Shown piece after piece: positions 1-6,783 of a stretch of DNA of 12,252 nt. The translations under genes were made by a program, and so were the position numbers. The notes beneath the pieces were generated by a model. That model ran no database searches. It was not told where the DNA came from and saw only the letters and a list, made by a program, of their open reading frames with translations. Origin of the DNA: Spirochaetota bacterium (GTDB taxonomy: Bacteria; Spirochaetota; Spirochaetia; Treponematales; Breznakiellaceae); the NCBI GenBank assembly GCA_023398155.1, contig JAEWSV010000158.1:1-12252 (forward strand), given 5' to 3'. Position 1 is the first letter of the stretch, and each line of letters begins with the position of its first letter.

Positions 1-92
1 TCCAGGGTCAGCCCCCGCAGGATGGTGAGCACTTCGGCGCCCGAGGGATACGTCTTCACGAGATCGGTGAGGGACAAGAGCGCGTCACTCAT
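1..92 (-). CDS. lolD: LolD-like ABC transporter ATP-binding protein (N-terminal fragment)
   Basis: Only the first 30 codons are present; the gene runs off the left edge. The ATG at 92-90 starts the reading MSDALLSLTDLVKTYPSG, followed by AEVLTILRGLTL. This matches the opening of LolD/MacB-class ATPases: a first beta-strand, the aromatic A-loop Tyr in KTYPSG, and the E-V-L-x-x-L-R-G strand before Walker A. Walker A itself lies outside the window. The start lies inside the end of the upstream permease gene (8-nt overlap, ATGAGTGA), a common arrangement for an ABC permease/ATPase pair. The expected role is ATP hydrolysis driving lipoprotein release from the inner membrane by a LolCDE-type complex. 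The call rests on this short N-terminus plus the adjacent LolC/E permease; another MacB-like ATPase cannot be excluded. Confidence 0.8.
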   Translation of the reverse strand, partial: MSDALLSLTDLVKTYPSGAEVLTILRGLTL

Positions 93-1401
93 AACGCAGG
101 ACCTCCGCAGGTTTGAACCGGGCGACCTTACCCGACGCCAAGGCCGCGGCCGCCGTCGCCGAGGAAAGCCCGAATAGGAAGATCAGGACCGCCTCGTGGG
201 GCAACACTCGGCTCGGAATTTCTTTGAGATAGAAGACGGTCGGCGAAAAGACGGCGAACGAATCAGCGCCGCGGACGCCCTGTTCCGCTACCAGTGAAAC
301 GACGGCGTTCATGAGGGAAATGCCGAGGTTGACCGCCGTCTCCAGCGCCGAGAAGAAAGCCGGGATATTGGAAGCGATGAGGAGGGCGGGGATCATCCCG
401 CATAGCGCGCCGGAGAGCCCTACGATGAAGCCGTCGCAGGTGAACACGAGGCGGATCGCCCGTTCGGACGCTCCGACGGCCCGGAGCAAGGCGATCTCGT
501 CGGCCCGTTCCATAACCGCGCGTCGCTGGGCTTGGAAAACGCTCAGGCCCACCACCACGAAGATGAGGCCGACCAGCACGAACATGAGGATTTTCTCCGT
601 CCTGAGGGCGCCGAAGAAAGCCCGGTTGAACGCGCGCCAGGTCACGATGCGAGCCGTCCCGGCTCCCTCCATCCGCGAGATGGCGGCCGCGGCCGAAGCG
701 TCGTCCCAGCGGTCGCGGAGCTTGACCCCGTAGACTAAGGGAACGTCCCCTCCGTGCAGCGCGATCGCCGCGTCCAAGGATACGAAAGCCCATCCGAGGT
801 CGTATTCGTAAAAGCCCGAGCGGAACACGCCGGCGATGCGGAATTTCGCGTCCTCCGGTTCCAGATCCGCCAGGGCCGTTCCGGAAAGGGAGAGCAGGGA
901 GATCTCGTCGCCGACATGCAGGTCGAGGCCCCGCGCGAGTTCCGCGCCGATGAGCATGGCTCGGCGATCGGACAGGTCGAAGGAGCCCTGCTCGAATTCG
1001 AGCTTGGAAACGAGGCCCGGATCCCGCTCGGGAGCGTCGGCGCCGATGCCGCGCACGAGGCAGCCGAGCTGGTTCCGCCGCGACCCCCGCGCGATGGTCT
1101 GGAGCTCCAGGAACGGTAGAGCCGAGAGCACGTACGGGGAGGCGCGCAATTCCGCGAGGAGCCGTTCGTCCACCGCGGCCGCGGGCGCGGACTCCACGCG
1201 GATGTGGTACGACGAAATTTCGAGGATGCTCTCTATGAAACCGAGCTGGAAACCGTTCATGACCGCGAGCACGACGGTCAAGGCGAGGACTCCGACGGCG
1301 ATGCCGATCACCGAAAGGAGGGAGGACGGCGACGACTTGTCCCTGCGGCGAGCGGAGATATAGCGCCGCGCGGCGAAAACGATCCAGGACGCGTCCTTCA
1401 C
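85..1401 (-). CDS. lolC: LolC/LolE-family lipoprotein-releasing ABC transporter permease
   Basis: A 438-residue inner-membrane permease of the FtsX/MacB_PCD superfamily. The N-terminus has the family hallmark: RRYISARRR (residues 12-20), then a first membrane segment at about 27-49 ending in AVMNGF. A large periplasmic domain follows (about 55-265). Three further membrane segments lie near 271-290, 320-345 and 402-422, and the protein ends in the typical KPAEVLRYE. The cytoplasmic stretch ERADEIALLRAVGAS (298-312) is the coupling-helix region of this family. The start is a GTG at 1401-1399, supported by GGAGGG at 1415-1410 with an 8-nt spacer; it overlaps the preceding stop as GTGA. The expected role is extraction of mature lipoproteins from the inner membrane for transfer to a LolA-type carrier. 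LolC and LolE cannot be told apart from this sequence; only one permease is visible, and a second may lie beyond the left edge. Confidence 0.9.
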   Translation of the reverse strand: MKDASWIVFAARRYISARRRDKSSPSSLLSVIGIAVGVLALTVVLAVMNGFQLGFIESILEISSYHIRVESAPAAAVDERLLAELRASPYVLSALPFLELQTIARGSRRNQLGCLVRGIGADAPERDPGLVSKLEFEQGSFDLSDRRAMLIGAELARGLDLHVGDEISLLSLSGTALADLEPEDAKFRIAGVFRSGFYEYDLGWAFVSLDAAIALHGGDVPLVYGVKLRDRWDDASAAAAISRMEGAGTARIVTWRAFNRAFFGALRTEKILMFVLVGLIFVVVGLSVFQAQRRAVMERADEIALLRAVGASERAIRLVFTCDGFIVGLSGALCGMIPALLIASNIPAFFSALETAVNLGISLMNAVVSLVAEQGVRGADSFAVFSPTVFYLKEIPSRVLPHEAVLIFLFGLSSATAAAALASGKVARFKPAEVLRYE

Positions 1402-2594
1402 TTCCCGTTCCCTCCGCTCTTCCGCAAGCGTCGCTCCGAGACTTTGCGCCCGTCCAGCCAGACCGCACGCAAGACCGGAACGCCGTCCGAGTAGAGCTCT
1501 TCCGTTTCCTCGCCGCCCGAACGGCGCACCGTCCGCTCGAGTTTCCCGTCGAGATAATTGCGTTCCATGGTACGATTCCCCTCCTCATCGTACTCGTACT
1601 CGGTCCTCCTCGTCCGGCCGCCCGCGACGGTTTCGATGGACGCGATCCGGTTATCCTGCCAAACCGTGCGCGTTTCGGTCAACGCGTTCCCCTCCGCATC
1701 CGTCCTGAGTTCATGGACGGCGCGGCCGCGCTCGTCCAGGCCGGTCTCCACGGTCACTCCGGCTTCCTCCGAGCGCACAACGGAACGGGGTCCTTCACCC
1801 TCGGTCGCGTAGGTCGCGACTTCCGCGGCGCCGATCGGCTTCCCTTCCGCGTCGAAGGTTTCCCGCGAGACGACCCTACCGGAAGCGTCGTACGCGGTCT
1901 TGACGGAGGAACCGTCCGCGGAACGGAGGTCGAGGAGACGAGGAACGCCCCGCGGCGCCTCGAAGCGCGCGCTCTCCCTGGCGGCCTTTCCGCCTTCGGT
2001 AAGCGCGGGATAGGTCCTCTCCACCGAGCGCAGGGCGCCCGACCTGAGGTATCGATACGCGTCCACCCAAAGAGCTTTCTCCGCCTCATCGCCGCTCACG
2101 GCGAACGCCTCGCCGCTCACCTCGAAAGCCTCGGCGCGGACGAGCCGGTCTCCCGAATAGGCGTAGCGGATTATCGTCCGCGCCCCTTCGCCCGCCTGAC
2201 GCCCTTCCTCGATGAACCGTCGCGATGCGTCGTAGCGCTCGTAGCTGACTTTTCCGTCCGGCCGCCGAGACTCCACGTAACGCTCGAAGCCCGCCGCGTC
2301 CAAGGCCGCCCACCGGCGCCGGACTTCCGCGCCTTTTTCGTACAAGGCCCTCAATTCGAGGGATCCGCCCACCGGCACCGCCGCGCGGACAGTGGCCGGA
2401 GCCCCTTCCGCGGCGGAATCGATGGAGAGAGCGAAATCGAGCGCGAGCGCGACCGTCGCCGTCGTCCGTTTGAGCGCGATGCCGGAAGCGTCCGAGACGT
2501 ACCATTCCTGGGCCGGCGCGGCGACGGCCGGGGCCAGGAGGAGGGCCGCGGCGAGGAGGCTCCGGCCGCGCGGCTTGCGTAGCGCGGGCCGCAT
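1398..2594 (-). CDS. Exported protein with YD/RHS-like repeats, function unknown
   Basis: A 398-residue protein I do not recognise by name. The chosen ATG (2594-2592) gives a clean signal peptide: basic MRPALRKPRGR, hydrophobic SLLAAALLLAPAVA and a cleavage region near APAQE (residues 27-30). There is no lipobox cysteine. The C-terminal half holds short repeats of the form Y/L-D-x-x-G-x-x-x-x-E-x-x-x-x-D-x-x-G (about 235-252, 285-302, 335-350, 368-384). These resemble the YD repeats of RHS-type and bacterial antisense-like beta-rich proteins. The reading frame stays open upstream to 2717, but that extension overlaps ftsY and encodes only Pro/Arg-rich low complexity, so I reject it. There is no strong Shine-Dalgarno at the chosen start. 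The gene lies 64 nt after ftsY and overlaps the LolC/E permease start by 4 nt, so it is probably co-transcribed. A periplasmic or outer-membrane-facing beta-sheet protein is a reasonable inference. Confidence 0.75.
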   Translation of the reverse strand: MRPALRKPRGRSLLAAALLLAPAVAAPAQEWYVSDASGIALKRTTATVALALDFALSIDSAAEGAPATVRAAVPVGGSLELRALYEKGAEVRRRWAALDAAGFERYVESRRPDGKVSYERYDASRRFIEEGRQAGEGARTIIRYAYSGDRLVRAEAFEVSGEAFAVSGDEAEKALWVDAYRYLRSGALRSVERTYPALTEGGKAARESARFEAPRGVPRLLDLRSADGSSVKTAYDASGRVVSRETFDAEGKPIGAAEVATYATEGEGPRSVVRSEEAGVTVETGLDERGRAVHELRTDAEGNALTETRTVWQDNRIASIETVAGGRTRRTEYEYDEEGNRTMERNYLDGKLERTVRRSGGEETEELYSDGVPVLRAVWLDGRKVSERRLRKSGGNGK

Positions 2595-2658
2595 ACCCGT
2601 CGTAGGCGGCGTACGCGGCGCGCGAGGTGTCCGCGGCCTGCGCGGCGGCCGGGGCGCC
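2595..2658 (-). other. GC-rich intercistronic gap ftsY to YD-repeat gene
   Basis: These 64 nt are the only sizeable gap in the left operon. They are extremely GC-rich with several self-complementary GGCC/GCGC/GTAC stretches. There is no T-run, so it is not a classic intrinsic terminator, and no convincing promoter is visible. It could fold in mRNA and modulate translation of the downstream gene, whose start lacks a clear Shine-Dalgarno; that is speculation. Confidence 0.35.
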
Positions 2659-3549
2659 TCAGTCAAGGCCGACGAACTCGCGCGCATACCGCACCGGATC
2701 GAAGGGGGCGATGTCATCGTACCCTTCCCCCGTGCAGACGAAAGCTACCGGGAGGCCGAGATTCTTCGCGAGGGCGAACGCCGCGCCGCCGCGCGCGCTC
2801 GAATCGTACTTGGTGAGCACGACGGCGTCCACCCCGACGGCCTCGTTGAAAATCTCGGCCTGGGCCAGCGCGTTCCGGCCGGTGGTGGCATCCACGACGA
2901 GGAGTTTCCGGTACGCGGCGCCGTCCGCCTTGGAAGCGACGATGCGGTCGATCTTGCGGAGCTCTTCCACGAGGCCCGACTTGGTGTGCATGCGTCCGGC
3001 AGTATCGGCGATGATGAGGTCGGATCCCGCCGCGCGGGCCGCGTCGATCGCGTCGTAAATCACCGCCGCAGGGTCTCCTCCGTGCTTGTGGGCCACGACG
3101 CGGACGTCCAAGCGCTCGCCGTGGATCTTGAGCTGGTCGATGGCCGCGGCGCGGAAGGTATCCGCGGCCGCGAGCAGCGTCTTGAAGGCGTACCGATCCC
3201 GGTACCATCGGGCGAGCTTGGCCGCGGTCGTCGTCTTGCCGACGCCGTTCACGCCCAAAATGACGAAGATCGCGAGCTCGCCCTTCTTTCCTTCCAAACC
3301 CGAAACTTCCCGGGCGCTCCGGAGATCGGCGAGCAGGATTTCGGCCAGTTTCTTCCTAATCCCTTCCGCGTCCTCGATCTTTTCGCGCTTGCACGCCGCC
3401 TTGAGCGCGTCGACGGCCGCCGAAGCCTCGGCCGCGCCGAGGTCTCCTTCCACGAGCGAATCGGCGAGTTCGTCGTAGAATTCATCCTCGTCGTCCGCCC
3501 GGAGGCCGAGCAACGATCTGAGCCGCTCGGCGAATCCCTTACCTGCCAC
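2659..3549 (-). CDS. ftsY: Signal recognition particle receptor FtsY
   Basis: A 296-residue SRP GTPase that docks ribosome-SRP complexes at the inner membrane for co-translational insertion. The NG core is complete. The N domain covers about 20-85. G1/P-loop GVNGVGKTT is at 99-107, DTFRAAA at 130-136, DTAGR (G3) at 182-186, a TKYD G4 at 246-249 and the CTGEG closing-loop region at 272-276. The long acidic A domain of E. coli FtsY is missing; instead the N-terminus has a short amphipathic stretch, GFAERLRSLLGL (5-16), suited to lipid contact. The start is a GTG at 3549-3547, preceded by GGAAGG with a 6-nt spacer, only 3 nt after the stop of the PEGA-like gene, so translation is probably coupled. 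G4 is usually TKLD in this family; Tyr248 is a conservative oddity, and the nucleotide-reading Asp249 is retained. Confidence 0.97.
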   Translation of the reverse strand: MAGKGFAERLRSLLGLRADDEDEFYDELADSLVEGDLGAAEASAAVDALKAACKREKIEDAEGIRKKLAEILLADLRSAREVSGLEGKKGELAIFVILGVNGVGKTTTAAKLARWYRDRYAFKTLLAAADTFRAAAIDQLKIHGERLDVRVVAHKHGGDPAAVIYDAIDAARAAGSDLIIADTAGRMHTKSGLVEELRKIDRIVASKADGAAYRKLLVVDATTGRNALAQAEIFNEAVGVDAVVLTKYDSSARGGAAFALAKNLGLPVAFVCTGEGYDDIAPFDPVRYAREFVGLD

Positions 3550-3552
3550 TGT

Positions 3553-5238
3553 TCACCTTCCCTCGTTCATATCAGCTGGTTGCGCGACCGGCGCCGGACG
3601 TACGAGCGGCGTCGCCCCTGAACGGGCGGCGCGGAGGTACCGCACGCACCGGAACGCGGTTTCTAAAAAGAAGCATACGGTCGCGGTGACCGCGACGTTC
3701 GCGACGGTATGGTAGTTCTCCGCCGTCGCCGCCTTATCCGCATCCCCGCTCCAGGTGACCGCGTCGTCGTACATGGTGGCCATCCCCGACAGGAAAAACG
3801 CGACCGGCAGCGCCAAGGAAAAGCGTGCGAAAGCTCCGTAGAACTTCTTCCGCGCGTCCTCCACCGGTCGATCGTCCGGTCCGGGCAGGACCTTCAGGTC
3901 CATGACGAGCCGACCGCCCCGGGATACCACCGCCGAGGCGCCCCTTCCGTCCGCGGTCGCGACCTCGACGTAGGCCAGGCGATCCTCCGGCACGGAGAGC
4001 ACGATGGGCGCGGGGCCGGCATACAGCGCCCCGAGGCGAACGGCCACGTCCGCGGCCTCGGCGGTTCCCGCCGGAGCTATTGGTTCCGGCGACGGCGCGA
4101 TTGGTTCCGGCGACGGCGAAGCCGATGACTCAGCCGCCGGCGAAGCCGCCGGCTCCGCTCCCCGCGCTTCCACCGAAAGAGCGGAAACCGCCGTCGGCTT
4201 GAGGGCTATCGAGACCGTGGTCAACTCGTCGCTCGCGAGGTCGACGGTGCGCTCCGCGGTCTCGTGGAGCGGCGCCGAAACCTCGATCCGGGCAGGCGCT
4301 GGAAAAAGCTCCACGGGGCCCGCCGAGCCGACGCCGAGGAGCTTGCCGTCCACGACGATGTCTGCGTCCGCGTTCTCGGTACGGACGGAGAGCGCCGCAG
4401 GCGCGATTCCCCCGACCGCCGCCTTGAGTCGGCTCTCCAGTTCGGCGAGCGCCGCCTCACGATCCTCGCCGGAAAAAACGACCTCATCCTCATGGATGAC
4501 CTGCCTGAGGTAGCGGCTATAGAGCCGGAGACGAAGACGCAGGCGGCCATAATACGGCGATATCGAACCGGAAAGCAGAGCGTCCAACCCGTTCTCAGCG
4601 CTGAATACCGGAATATCGACGTTCTTCAGCGGCGAAGGGAGCGCGCCGTCCTTGTTCTTTTCCGAAAGCCGTACTTTCGCCTCCGTCTCGACGCGGGACC
4701 TCGTCGTTTCCGCGCTCTTGAGTCGCTCCTCCGCCTCCCGCACCGCGGCCTCGGCCGCCGCGAGCTCCTTTCGGTATTTCCAGGTCGGGTCGCCCTTATA
4801 GAGGAGCGCAGCCCGGGCGTTCCTTTTCTCGGCCAGCGCCTTGCCCGCTTTTTCGCGCGCGTCCGCGTCGGAGGAATCGGCATAGGCGGCGACCTCGACC
4901 GCGCTGCGCCGCCGCAGGCCTACGGACTCGATGGAACGGGCGAACCGTCGGGCGGAGACCTCGCCGATGAGCCGTTGGCTGGGCGGCAGCTCCGCGGCAT
5001 CGAAGTCCGTTACGCAGAAGACCCATTCTTTCGATGCTTCGACCGCCTCTTCCTCCGCCTTCTCAGGCTCTCCCATCGCCCGCGCTTCCGCGGCGACGAA
5101 GACGGCCAGCGGCAGGAGGAAGGCGGCCGCGAGCGAGGCCGCGGCCGGATGCCGAGCCCGCGGAGGCACCGTCGTCGGACGCCGAGCCGGAGATCGCCGA
5201 GCCGGCGGCCGCCGCGTCAGACCCTCGCGTCGAGCCAC
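3553..5238 (-). CDS. PEGA-like exported/membrane protein, function unknown
   Basis: A 561-residue protein with no name I can assign. In order: an unusually Arg/Pro-rich start; a hydrophobic signal or anchor segment at about 33-51; a globular part with a charged coiled-coil-like helix (about 155-195); a PEGA-like beta segment (about 283-348, containing ADIVVDGKLLG); a Ser/Pro/Glu linker with a doubled SPEPIAP (377-389); a second beta region; and two C-terminal membrane segments at about 470-490 and 512-533. The start is GTG at 5238-5236, backed by AGGAGG with a 9-nt spacer inside the end of prfB. An internal GTG at 5169 would give a more ordinary signal peptide but has no good ribosome site. 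It lies 4 nt after prfB and 3 nt before ftsY, so it is firmly in the operon. PEGA domains commonly contact cell-wall or surface structures; a role in envelope organisation is inference. Confidence 0.75.
   Translation of the reverse strand: MARREGLTRRPPARRSPARRPTTVPPRARHPAAASLAAAFLLPLAVFVAAEARAMGEPEKAEEEAVEASKEWVFCVTDFDAAELPPSQRLIGEVSARRFARSIESVGLRRRSAVEVAAYADSSDADAREKAGKALAEKRNARAALLYKGDPTWKYRKELAAAEAAVREAEERLKSAETTRSRVETEAKVRLSEKNKDGALPSPLKNVDIPVFSAENGLDALLSGSISPYYGRLRLRLRLYSRYLRQVIHEDEVVFSGEDREAALAELESRLKAAVGGIAPAALSVRTENADADIVVDGKLLGVGSAGPVELFPAPARIEVSAPLHETAERTVDLASDELTTVSIALKPTAVSALSVEARGAEPAASPAAESSASPSPEPIAPSPEPIAPAGTAEAADVAVRLGALYAGPAPIVLSVPEDRLAYVEVATADGRGASAVVSRGGRLVMDLKVLPGPDDRPVEDARKKFYGAFARFSLALPVAFFLSGMATMYDDAVTWSGDADKAATAENYHTVANVAVTATVCFFLETAFRCVRYLRAARSGATPLVRPAPVAQPADMNEGR
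4079..4120 (-). repeat. Two-copy 21-bp in-frame repeat encoding SPEPIAP
   Basis: Two near-identical 21-bp units (4079-4099 and 4100-4120, differing only in the last two bases) encode a doubled seven-residue Pro/Ser/Glu stretch in the linker of the PEGA-like protein. The length is a multiple of three, so copy-number change would alter linker length without breaking the frame. A similar GCCGCCGGC doublet follows within about 30 bp. Confidence 0.8.
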
Positions 5239-5242
5239 CGCG

Positions 5243-6356
5243 TCAATCCTCCTGAGCGGCTTTCCAGGCGAAGCGGAGATACTCCTCGACGAAGGGATCG
5301 ATATCGCCGTCCATCACGGCCTGGATATTGCCCACTTCGACCTTGGTACGGGCGTCCTTGACCAGGGTGTAGGGCTGAAAGACGTACGAACGGATTTGGT
5401 TACCCCAGGAGATATCTTTCTTTTCTTGGGCGAATTTCTCGTTTTCCTTCTCTTTCTCCGCACGGTAATACTCGTACAGGCGCGCTTTGAGCATGCTCAT
5501 GGCCGTGGCGCGGTTCTTGATCTGGCTCCGCTCGGATTGGCAGGCCACGACGATGCCCGTGGGGAGATGGGTGAAGCGCACCGCGCTATCCGTCTTGTTG
5601 ACGTGCTGGCCGCCGGCGCCGCCGGATCGGTAGGTGTCCACGCGCAGGTCCTCCGGTTTGACGTCCACTTCGATGGAATCGTCGAGGACCGGGAAGAGGT
5701 AGACCGAGGCGAAGGACGTGTGCCGCCGCGCGTTCGCGTCGAAGGGAGAAATGCGGACAAGCCGGTGGACGCCCGATTCGCCCTTGAGGTAACCGTAGAC
5801 GTATTCGCCCTCGATCTTGACGGTGGCGGACTTGATGCCGCCCTCGGCCTCCAGCATGTCGACTTCCTCGATGGAGAAGCCGCGACGCTCCGCCCACCGA
5901 AGGTACATGCGGTAGAGCATCTGGGCCCAATCGCAGGCCTCGGTGCCGCCGGCGCCCGCGTGGACCGTGAGGAAGCAGCCGTTCCGGTCCACTTCCCCGC
6001 TCATGAGTTCGAAGATGTTCTGCTTGTCGTACCGCTTCTGCAGATCGCCGAGGATGGACTCGATTTCGCCCGCCTGGCTCTCGTCGTTCTCCATAGCGGC
6101 GAGCTCGTGGAGGGTCGCGAGGTCATCGACCTCGGCGACGAGGTCTTTCCACGGCTCGAAGCGCGCCTTGAGGGCCTTGAGCTCCATCATCGTCTTTTCG
6201 GCGGCTGCGACGTCGTTCCAGAAATCGCTTTCGGCGCTGCGAGATTCGGTTTCCGCTATTCGCCTCTCGAAGGAGGCGGGGTCAAAGACGCCTCCAGGTG
6301 TCGAGGATGCGCGCCTTCAATTCCTGGACGCGGGGACCGAGTTCGGATACCAACAT
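5243..6356 (-). CDS. prfB: Peptide chain release factor 2 (programmed +1 frameshift)
   Basis: RF2 recognises UGA/UAA stop codons and triggers peptide release on the ribosome. The gene is read in two frames. The 24-codon leader begins at ATG 6356-6354, with GAGGAG at 6369-6364 and a 7-nt spacer, and ends at an in-frame TGA (6284-6282). A +1 shift skipping T6284 resumes at GAC (6283-6281) and continues to the TGA at 5245-5243, giving 370 residues, close to the 365 of E. coli RF2. The shifted product reads LDPASFERRIAETE after the leader. Domain signatures are intact: the SPF stop-codon-reading tripeptide in RISPFDANARRHTSF and the catalytic GGQ in SGGAGGQHVNKTDSAVRF. Starting at the first ATG in the main frame (6190) would lose about 55 residues of the N-terminal helical domain. 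The gene lies 16 nt after the Cas2-like gene and 4 nt before the PEGA-like gene. Confidence 0.97.
6281..6295 (-). promoter_or_regulatory. prfB: prfB programmed +1 frameshift signal
   Basis: The mRNA reads GGAGG-CGT-CTT-TGA-C: an internal Shine-Dalgarno (6295-6291), a 3-nt spacer, the slippery Leu codon CTT, and the poorly terminating TGA followed by C. This matches the layout of the classic E. coli signal (AGGGGG-TAT-CTT-TGA-C), including the spacing. By established knowledge of prfB, low RF2 slows termination at this UGA and favours the shift, so RF2 autoregulates its own synthesis. Confidence 0.96.
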
Positions 6357-6372
6357 GCGGAAACTCCTCAAG

Positions 6373-6702
6373 CTATTTTCGGCTGCCGTGCGCGCGATGG
6401 ATCACGGTAGTCGGATCGGTCGAAGGGGCCGGAGCGCGGGCGACCATGCGTCGCCACTTTTTTTCCCGCAGGCTCGTGAGGACGAGCGTACCGTCAACGG
6501 GAAATTGGAAGATGCGGAGACGATCGTACGCGTCGGTGGCGCGGTCGAGGTCGCGTTTCAGGCGATCGAGCGTACCGGGCGCGACTGTCGCGGACTCCCA
6601 AAGCCCGCGCTGAACCTTCTCGAAACCGTACTGGGCGAGCAAATCCGCGAGTTCGCGGGCCCGCTCTTCCGATCCCGGATCCACGGCGATCGATACGAAC
6701 AT
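6373..6702 (-). CDS. Orphan Cas2-like (Cas2/VapD-fold) small protein
   Basis: A 109-residue protein resembling the Cas2 ferredoxin-like family. Strand 1, MFVSIAVD, ends in the conserved-position Asp8. A charged helix follows (9-25), then YGFEKVQRGLWES (25-37), which parallels the Cas2 G-x-R-V-Q-x-S-V-F-E strand. A second helix DRLKRDLDRA (46-55) and RLRIFQF (61-67) parallel the Cas2 D-S-x-R-I-Y-x-L strand. Length is normal for Cas2 (about 85-110); the last 25 residues look disordered. I chose the ATG at 6702; an in-frame TTG at 6738 would add 12 residues, but its TTGACA looks like a -35 box. No Shine-Dalgarno is visible. It heads the prfB-ftsY-lol operon, 16 nt before prfB. No cas1, other cas gene or CRISPR array is in the window, so a housekeeping or toxin-like (VapD-type) nuclease, or a nuclease-dead regulator, is possible. 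The family call is from motif pattern only. Confidence 0.65.
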   Translation of the reverse strand: MFVSIAVDPGSEERARELADLLAQYGFEKVQRGLWESATVAPGTLDRLKRDLDRATDAYDRLRIFQFPVDGTLVLTSLREKKWRRMVARAPAPSTDPTTVIHRAHGSRK

Positions 6703-6709
6703 GGGAAAC

Positions 6710-6738
6710 AGCTTACGGGAAAGCGTCTTGTCTGTCAA
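6710..6738 (-). promoter_or_regulatory. Candidate promoter for the Cas2-like/prfB/ftsY/lol operon
   Basis: The minus strand reads a perfect TTGACA (6738-6733), a 17-nt spacer, then TAAGCT (6715-6710), a weak -10. The predicted start of transcription falls at about 6703-6702, on the ATG of the Cas2-like gene, which would make the message leaderless at its first gene. The -35 match is exact but the -10 has only three consensus bases, so this is a candidate only. Confidence 0.4.
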
Positions 6739-6747
6739 ACCACTCTT

Positions 6748-6777
6748 GTGACGGAACGGATTTCAGCCGAATACTAT
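6748..6777 (+). promoter_or_regulatory. Candidate promoter for the FnIII-like exported protein
   Basis: The plus strand has GTGACG (6748-6753; four of six -35 bases), an 18-nt spacer and TACTAT (6772-6777; four of six -10 bases) in a locally AT-rich patch that stands out in this GC-rich window. The -10 ends 6 nt before the ATG at 6784, the spacing seen in leaderless genes. No Shine-Dalgarno lies between. Confidence 0.45.
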
Positions 6778-6783
6778 AAGTAT

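Noticed and set aside
263..1588. Minus-strand 441-codon frame overlapping the LolC/E permease
   Set aside because: Arg/Gly/Pro-rich frame-shifted reading of the permease, whose own frame has clear LolC signatures and a ribosome site.
2595..2717. Upstream ATG starts for the YD-repeat protein
   Set aside because: The extension overlaps ftsY, encodes Pro/Arg low complexity and would bury the signal peptide.
2392..3621. Long plus-strand open frame (409 codons) antisense to ftsY
   Set aside because: It is a GC-driven mirror of ftsY and its neighbours: no recognisable domains, Arg/Ala-rich composition, and it crosses three real genes.
6190..6356. prfB as a frameshifted pseudogene
   Set aside because: The frame change falls exactly at the known RF2 recoding signal, and SPF and GGQ are intact.
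4931..6613. Long plus-strand open frame (560 codons) antisense to prfB and the PEGA-like gene
   Set aside because: It lies opposite well-supported prfB; the translation has no family motif. High-GC third positions keep antisense frames open.
6298..6783. N-terminal extension of the FnIII-like protein
   Set aside because: This part is antisense to prfB and the Cas2-like gene; a signal peptide begins exactly at the ATG at 6784.
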